From positions 1 to 7,935 of the forward strand of contig DSBD01000021.1 of NCBI GenBank assembly GCA_011049365.1: DNA of 7,935 nt. Direction: 5' to 3'. Source of the DNA: Candidatus Vogelbacteria bacterium. GTDB taxonomy: Bacteria; Patescibacteriota; Minisyncoccia; Phycocordibacterales; XYD1-FULL-46-19. Within the stretch, counting starts at the first letter, position 1. Each line of letters starts with the position of its first letter. The translations under genes and the position numbers were made by a program. The notes beneath the pieces were generated by a model. It did no database searches. It was not told the origin of the DNA and was given only the letters and a program-made list of their open reading frames with translations. Of this stretch, positions 4,982 through 7,935 are shown piece after piece.

Positions 4982-6355
4982 ATGAAAGGACTAAAACTTC
5001 TTTTCTTAATTTTGTTTTTATTAATTCCTTTTAATTTTGTTTGGGGTGGGGATTGCCAAGTGTCACAAATAGCTATTTTGAAAGGTTCATGGTCTAGTGA
5101 TGAACATAATTTATCATTAACCGTTCAATCTCAAGATAGCAGTGGGGAAGAATGTAAGGTGTCATCCGAAGCTATTAGCCCCTTGAGGATATCTTTTGAA
5201 ACTTCCGGAAGTGGTATTTTTACTAGGCAAGCTGATAATGAGCCTCCAATAGGTAGAATTAATAGAGGGGTCTCCGCCAATCACCATTTTTATTATAGGA
5301 ATTATTCTTCTGAAGATGTTATAACTCTTAAAGCTGGTTACGGAGATGCAGATAATTGGATACCTGAATTTGAAATTTCAGCTCAAATTTCTGATTTTTT
5401 AATTGACGAGCCTGAAGACCAAGAAGATGAAGACGTGGTTGTCCTTCCAATATCTGCTGGCGGTTCGGCTCATAGCTCCCCAGCCCCCTTAGTAACAACA
5501 TCACCGTCCAAACCGCAATTGGAAGTATCGGCCGGTCGGCATCGTTTGGGAGTGGTTGGAGCGCCTCTTGTCTTTAAAGCGGAAAAAATAACTGAAAAAG
5601 ATTTAAGTAGTCGTATCTATTATGATTGGACAATGGGTGATGGCTTTGCCAAATCAGGTGAAGTAATAGAGCATAGTTATGAATTTCCTGGTATTTATGA
5701 AGTAGTTTTGAATTCTTCGGCCGATTCAGTTCGATCAGTTTCCAGAATTAAGGTTGAGATAGTTCCAGCTCTAGTAGAAGTTGTTGATTTTAATAAAAAT
5801 GAAAATTATTTAGTTTTAAAAAATGAAGGGAATAAAGAAATAAATTTGGGTGGCTGGAAATTATTAAGCAAGCAAACAGAATATATTTTCCCAGTTGATA
5901 CTATTATTAGTGCCAGAAATGAATTAAAGTTATCTTTAAGTATTTTTGATGGTAGAGAGCTAGGAAATAATATTATTTTAAATTTGCCAAGCGGTAAAAA
6001 AGCTTCCGATTATTTATCAACCAAACAAGCAATTATTCAAGAAGAAGTTATTGTTCAAGAAACAACAAATCAAAACTTAGCTCTTCAAGAGGCAGAAAGG
6101 AATTATAATCTTCTCCAATCCAGAGTTTGGGAATTAGAGAGAAAACTGGCTCAAGTTTCCTCTGAACCCAAAGTTGAGCCAGTCAAAGAAAAATTAACCG
6201 AGGAAGAAACTATTCAAACAGAATCAACTGAAGAAGTTATACAGAAATCAACTTCAGCTTCATCGCCAATTAAAGAACCGGAATTGGCTTTAGTTTTAAA
6301 TACTGAAAAACCTTTTTGGCGGAAAATGTTTCGTCGGGCTATTTTTTGGCGTTGA
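4982..6355 (+). CDS. Secreted PKD plus lamin-tail plus coiled-coil protein
   Basis: A 457-residue exported protein. A signal peptide covers about 1-22 (KGLKLLFLILFLLIPFNFVWG). An N-terminal beta-rich region holds two Cys (25 and 58), a likely disulphide. An acidic linker (EPEDQEDEDVV) and a Ser/Pro stretch follow. A PKD domain (about 183-262) shows YYDWTMGDG and HSYEFPGIYEVVL. A lamin-tail domain (about 263-345) shows VEVVDF...LVLKNEG...INLGGWKLL and an IILNLPSG strand. A coiled coil is likely at about 365-392. The tail is Glu/Lys/Ser-rich and ends in a basic aromatic segment, FWRKMFRRAIFWR, with no transmembrane helix. Related proteins often end in a membrane anchor; here the tail may bind the membrane or another protein instead. 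It shares the lamin-tail theme with the gene at 3689. Confidence 0.85.
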   Translation: MKGLKLLFLILFLLIPFNFVWGGDCQVSQIAILKGSWSSDEHNLSLTVQSQDSSGEECKVSSEAISPLRISFETSGSGIFTRQADNEPPIGRINRGVSANHHFYYRNYSSEDVITLKAGYGDADNWIPEFEISAQISDFLIDEPEDQEDEDVVVLPISAGGSAHSSPAPLVTTSPSKPQLEVSAGRHRLGVVGAPLVFKAEKITEKDLSSRIYYDWTMGDGFAKSGEVIEHSYEFPGIYEVVLNSSADSVRSVSRIKVEIVPALVEVVDFNKNENYLVLKNEGNKEINLGGWKLLSKQTEYIFPVDTIISARNELKLSLSIFDGRELGNNIILNLPSGKKASDYLSTKQAIIQEEVIVQETTNQNLALQEAERNYNLLQSRVWELERKLAQVSSEPKVEPVKEKLTEEETIQTESTEEVIQKSTSASSPIKEPELALVLNTEKPFWRKMFRRAIFWR

Positions 6356-6359
6356 GATT

Positions 6360-6387
6360 TTGAGATTTTGTTTAGAAGATTTATAAT
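6360..6387 (+). promoter_or_regulatory. Promoter of the 45-residue membrane protein gene
   Basis: TTGAGA (6360-6365), 16 nt, perfect TATAAT (6382-6387). The -10 ends 7 nt before the ATG at 6395, again a leaderless layout. The -35 box starts 5 nt after the upstream stop codon and is part of a small tandem repeat of TGAGATTT. Confidence 0.75.
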
Positions 6388-6394
6388 ATAACTA

Positions 6395-6532
6395 ATGTTT
6401 AATAATGATTTTTGGAAGATGTTTGCTATTTTTACTATTCTAATAGGTTTGTCTTTAGGTATATTTTTTGTTGCCTATAATTACTATTATTATGATGAAC
6501 CACTCTTTGGCGGTGATTTGGCTGATAATTAA
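6395..6532 (+). CDS. 45-residue single-span membrane protein
   Basis: ATG at 6395 to TAA at 6530-6532. After MFNNDFWKM comes one hydrophobic helix, about 9-27 (MFAIFTILIGLSLGIFFVA), then an aromatic NYYYYDEPLFGGDLADN tail. The well-formed promoter directly upstream and the clean helix support a real gene despite its small size. I do not recognise the family. It lies between the envelope locus and the ribosomal operon, and the ribosomal promoter begins 5 nt after its stop. It may be a partner or regulator of an envelope complex, which is speculation. Confidence 0.65.
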   Translation: MFNNDFWKMFAIFTILIGLSLGIFFVAYNYYYYDEPLFGGDLADN

Positions 6533-6536
6533 TAGA

Positions 6537-6565
6537 TTGACAATAATTATTTATTAATTTAGTAT
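6537..6565 (+). promoter_or_regulatory. Promoter of the rplJ-rplL operon
   Basis: Perfect TTGACA (6537-6542), 17 nt, TAGTAT (6560-6565); TATAAA at 6563-6568 is an alternative -10 with a longer spacer. The predicted start near 6572 gives a leader of about 140 nt, in contrast to the leaderless genes nearby. Confidence 0.7.
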
Positions 6566-6571
6566 AAAGCT

Positions 6572-6699
6572 ACTAGAGCCGTAGATGGTAGGCGTTTTGT
6601 AAGTCCTACTAAGGCCCTTGTTATTGTTTTAATAAAGGGTGTGGCCGATCAATAATGATCGGAGGTCGATATCTATCTGCGGTCTTAGGCCGTTTTTTT
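6572..6699 (+). ncRNA. L10 leader RNA, autoregulatory 5' leader of rplJ-rplL
   Basis: The segment GCCGTAGATGGTAGG (6578-6592) ... CCTACTAAGGC (6605-6615) has the conserved L10-leader arrangement: GTAGG pairs with CCTAC, and an asymmetric internal loop with a GA-rich strand (GTAGATG opposite TAAGG) suggests a kink-turn closed by GCC/GGC. Further hairpins follow: CCCT(TG)TTATT with AATAAAGGG (6615-6639) and a perfect CCGATCA/TGATCGG (6645-6662). In characterised bacteria ribosomal protein L10, with L7/L12, binds this leader and lowers expression of its own operon. The position directly before rplJ supports the call. Confidence 0.85.
6680..6699 (+). terminator. Attenuator-like hairpin before rplJ
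   Basis: CGGTC (6680-6684), loop TTA, GGCCG (6688-6692), five pairs with one G-U, followed by T7. It is only 15 nt from the rplJ ATG, so any termination here would be regulatory. The stem is short, so its strength is uncertain. Confidence 0.5.
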
Positions 6700-6714
6700 A
6701 TTTAAAATATAAAT

Positions 6715-7206
6715 ATGGCTATAACCAAAGAGAAAAAAATAGATATTTTGGCTAAATTGAAAGAAATGCTTTCTGATGCCAAGTCAGCTGTCTTCGTTAA
6801 CTTTCATGGTTTGTCGGTAAACGAAACTTCGGCTTTTCGCCGAGCTCTTAAAGAAAGTGGTGTAAAATATTTTGTTGCCAAAAAAACTTTGATTCGTCTA
6901 GCTCTAGGAGATAAAAAGTTTGAAGGTGAAGTGCCATCTTTGGAGGGGGAAATTGCTTTGGCGACCGGAGATGATTTATTAGCTCCGGCTAGAGAAGTTT
7001 ATGAATTCAGTAAGAAGTATAAAGATAATGTACAAATTGTCGGTGGTGTTTTTGATGGACGCTATATGAATATGTCGGAGATGTTAGAAGTAGCACAAAT
7101 ACCTTCGCGAGAAGTTCTTTATGGACGTTTGGTCGGCTTGCTTAATTGGCCTTTAGCTAGTTTGGCAATGGTTGCTGGGCAGATAGCTGAGCAAAAAAAT
7201 GATTAA
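6715..7206 (+). CDS. rplJ: Large ribosomal subunit protein uL10
   Basis: A 163-residue L10, the base of the ribosomal stalk that binds 23S rRNA and carries the L7/L12 dimers. The N-terminal rRNA-binding domain is clear: ITKEKKIDILAKLKEML, then SAVFVNFHGLSVNETSAFRRALKESG and YFVAKKTLIRLAL. The C-terminal segment, ASLAMVAGQIAEQK, is the helix to which L7/L12 dimers attach; it is short, which fits few dimers per stalk. Length is normal to slightly short for bacteria. The gene follows its own L10-leader RNA and precedes rplL by 21 nt. rplK and rplA, often upstream in other bacteria, are absent here. The ATG lacks a Shine-Dalgarno sequence (TTTAAAATATAAAT upstream). Confidence 0.97.
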   Translation: MAITKEKKIDILAKLKEMLSDAKSAVFVNFHGLSVNETSAFRRALKESGVKYFVAKKTLIRLALGDKKFEGEVPSLEGEIALATGDDLLAPAREVYEFSKKYKDNVQIVGGVFDGRYMNMSEMLEVAQIPSREVLYGRLVGLLNWPLASLAMVAGQIAEQKND

Positions 7207-7227
7207 CAATTAATTAATAATTTGAAT

Positions 7228-7764
7228 ATGTCTGACGAAAATAATAAAACAACTGATGATAAAAAAGAAGATGTCAAGGAAGAAAAGAAAGAAGAAAAAG
7301 AAGTGGTAGAAGAGAAAAAGGAAGAGTCCAAAGAAGATAGTAAAAAGGAAGAAGTAAAAAAGGAAACCAAGGAAGAAACTTCTGAAGATTTTGTTGTTCC
7401 GGCTCAATTTAAAGATTTGATTGACAAGATTGAGAAGATGACCGTTTTGGAATTAAATGAATTAGTTAAGACTCTAGAAAAGAAGTTCGGCGTTTCGGCT
7501 CAAATGATGGCCGCCGCTGGACCAGCCGCTGGTGGAGCAGTGGCAGAAGAAAAAGATTCTTTCACCGTTGAACTTAAATCAATTGGTGACCAGAAGATTC
7601 AGGTCATAAAAGCTGTTAAAGAGCTTTTGGGTCTAGGGCTTAAAGATGCTAAGGATTTAGTTGATGGTGCGCCGGCAGTTTTGAAGGAAGATGTTAAGAA
7701 AGAAGACGCAGAAAACATGAAGAAGATGATAGAAGAAGCCGGTGGTCAAGTAGAGTTGAAATAA
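7228..7764 (+). CDS. rplL: Large ribosomal subunit protein bL12 (L7/L12) with long charged N-terminal extension
   Basis: A 178-residue protein against about 120-125 in most bacteria. Residues 1-55 are an added low-complexity Lys/Glu/Asp tail. The normal protein follows: dimerisation domain (about 57-90) with [21 protein letters not shown], an Ala/Gly hinge (about 95-107), and a complete C-terminal factor-binding domain (about 109-178) with [24 protein letters not shown] split across its first helices and ending in [10 protein letters not shown]. It recruits translation factors to the ribosome. I chose ATG at 7228 over a TTG two codons upstream because the ATG gives a conventional start. The nearest internal Met to the conserved domain is residue 71, inside the dimerisation helix, so the extension cannot be removed by a later start without damaging the fold. 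Confidence 0.96.
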   Translation: MSDENNKTTDDKKEDVKEEKKEEKEVVEEKKEESKEDSKKEEVKKETKEETSEDFVVPAQFKDLIDKIEKMTVLELNELVKTLEKKFGVSAQMMAAAGPAAGGAVAEEKDSFTVELKSIGDQKIQVIKAVKELLGLGLKDAKDLVDGAPAVLKEDVKKEDAENMKKMIEEAGGQVELK

Positions 7765-7778
7765 TTGTCGATAACGCT

Positions 7779-7813
7779 AAAAACTGGGGACATTATCTGT
7801 CTCCAGTTTTTTT
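7779..7813 (+). terminator. Intrinsic terminator of the rplJ-rplL operon
   Basis: AAAAACTGGGGACA (7779-7792), loop TTATC, TGTCTCCAGTTTTT (7798-7811), 14 pairs with one G-U, continuing the T-run to 7813. The G-U is a G/T mismatch on DNA and an A-C on the opposite RNA, which fits use on the plus strand. Confidence 0.92.
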
Positions 7814-7881
7814 ATTAGCGACGTAGAGTGAGCGAAATGAAAATGTAAAAACATTTTCATTTCCGAGCCGAGGAGCTAATA
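7813..7881. repeat. Palindromic intergenic repeat unit, 69 bp
   Basis: The unit is bounded by TATTAGC (7813-7819) and GCTAATA (7875-7881), inverted copies. At its centre is a 13-bp perfect hairpin: GAAATGAAAATGT (7834-7846), loop AAAA, ACATTTTCATTTC (7851-7863). Between ends and core are purine-rich, non-complementary segments (GTAGAGTGAGCG and CCGAGCCGAGGA). It begins at the last T of the operon terminator. It has no coding capacity. Confidence 0.8.
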
Positions 7882-7900
7882 TAGTCTGACACTGAGGCTC

Positions 7901-7935
7901 TATTAGCGACGTAGAGTGAGCGAAATGAAAATGTA
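7901..7935. repeat. Second, truncated copy of the palindromic repeat at the window end
   Basis: Bases 7901-7935 are identical to 7813-7847 (35 of 35). The copy stops at the window edge in the middle of the central hairpin. A 19-bp spacer (7882-7900) separates the units. Confidence 0.9.

Noticed and set aside
7210..7407. Minus-strand Phe-rich 65-residue frame resembling a membrane protein
   Set aside because: It is the antisense of Lys/Glu codons (AAA/GAA) in the L12 extension, which automatically reads as Phe/Leu.
7813..7935. CRISPR array
   Set aside because: Only two copies are visible, the repeat is part of a larger palindrome, the single gap is 53 bp and no cas genes are present.

Overview
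The window is AT-rich, compactly arranged DNA that most resembles a Patescibacteria / Candidate Phyla Radiation genome, probably Parcubacteria-like. This placement is an inference from gene content: a fast-evolving envelope locus with lamin-tail and PKD domains, an AAA+DUF4143 ATPase, a HicBA pair, an L7/L12 with a long Lys/Glu-rich N-terminal tail, and start codons without Shine-Dalgarno sequences. No rRNA is present to test it.

Layout. 1-408: the 3' end of a secreted or surface-type protein gene, two hairpins and a strong terminator. 462-2526: an accessory module of two units. One encodes an AAA ATPase with a C-terminal DUF4143 region; the other encodes HicB plus a frameshifted HicA that has no usable start in its own frame. 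Both units begin with the same ~120-bp leader, 94% identical, which carries the promoter, an inverted repeat and the first three codons. The module is bracketed by terminators sharing a 19-nt right arm. 2553-3062: a YgjP-type zinc metallopeptidase. 3063-3661: about 600 bp with no credible protein gene. On the minus strand it holds three successive promoters, each TTGACA-N17-TANNNT, each followed by strongly foldable sequence and a terminator-like signal. I read this as a tandem array of three small non-coding RNA genes; it is the most unusual part of the window. 3689-6532: an envelope locus with a membrane-anchored lamin-tail-like protein with six cysteines, a small multi-span membrane protein, a secreted PKD + lamin-tail + coiled-coil protein, and a 45-residue single-span protein with its own promoter. 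6537-7813: the rplJ-rplL operon, with an L10-leader RNA, an attenuator-like hairpin and a terminator. 7813-7935: a palindromic repeat unit of 69 bp whose first 35 bp recur exactly at the window end.

How the parts may work together. The two leaders place the ATPase and the HicBA genes under what looks like the same promoter and operator. If HicB autoregulates, as HicB proteins commonly do, it could control both. Recombination between the leaders would remove the ATPase gene cleanly and leave hicB with a complete leader. The ribosomal operon is probably controlled by L10 binding its own leader. Three plus-strand promoters (before 2553, 3689 and 6395) put the -10 box only 6-8 nt before the ATG, so these mRNAs are probably leaderless.
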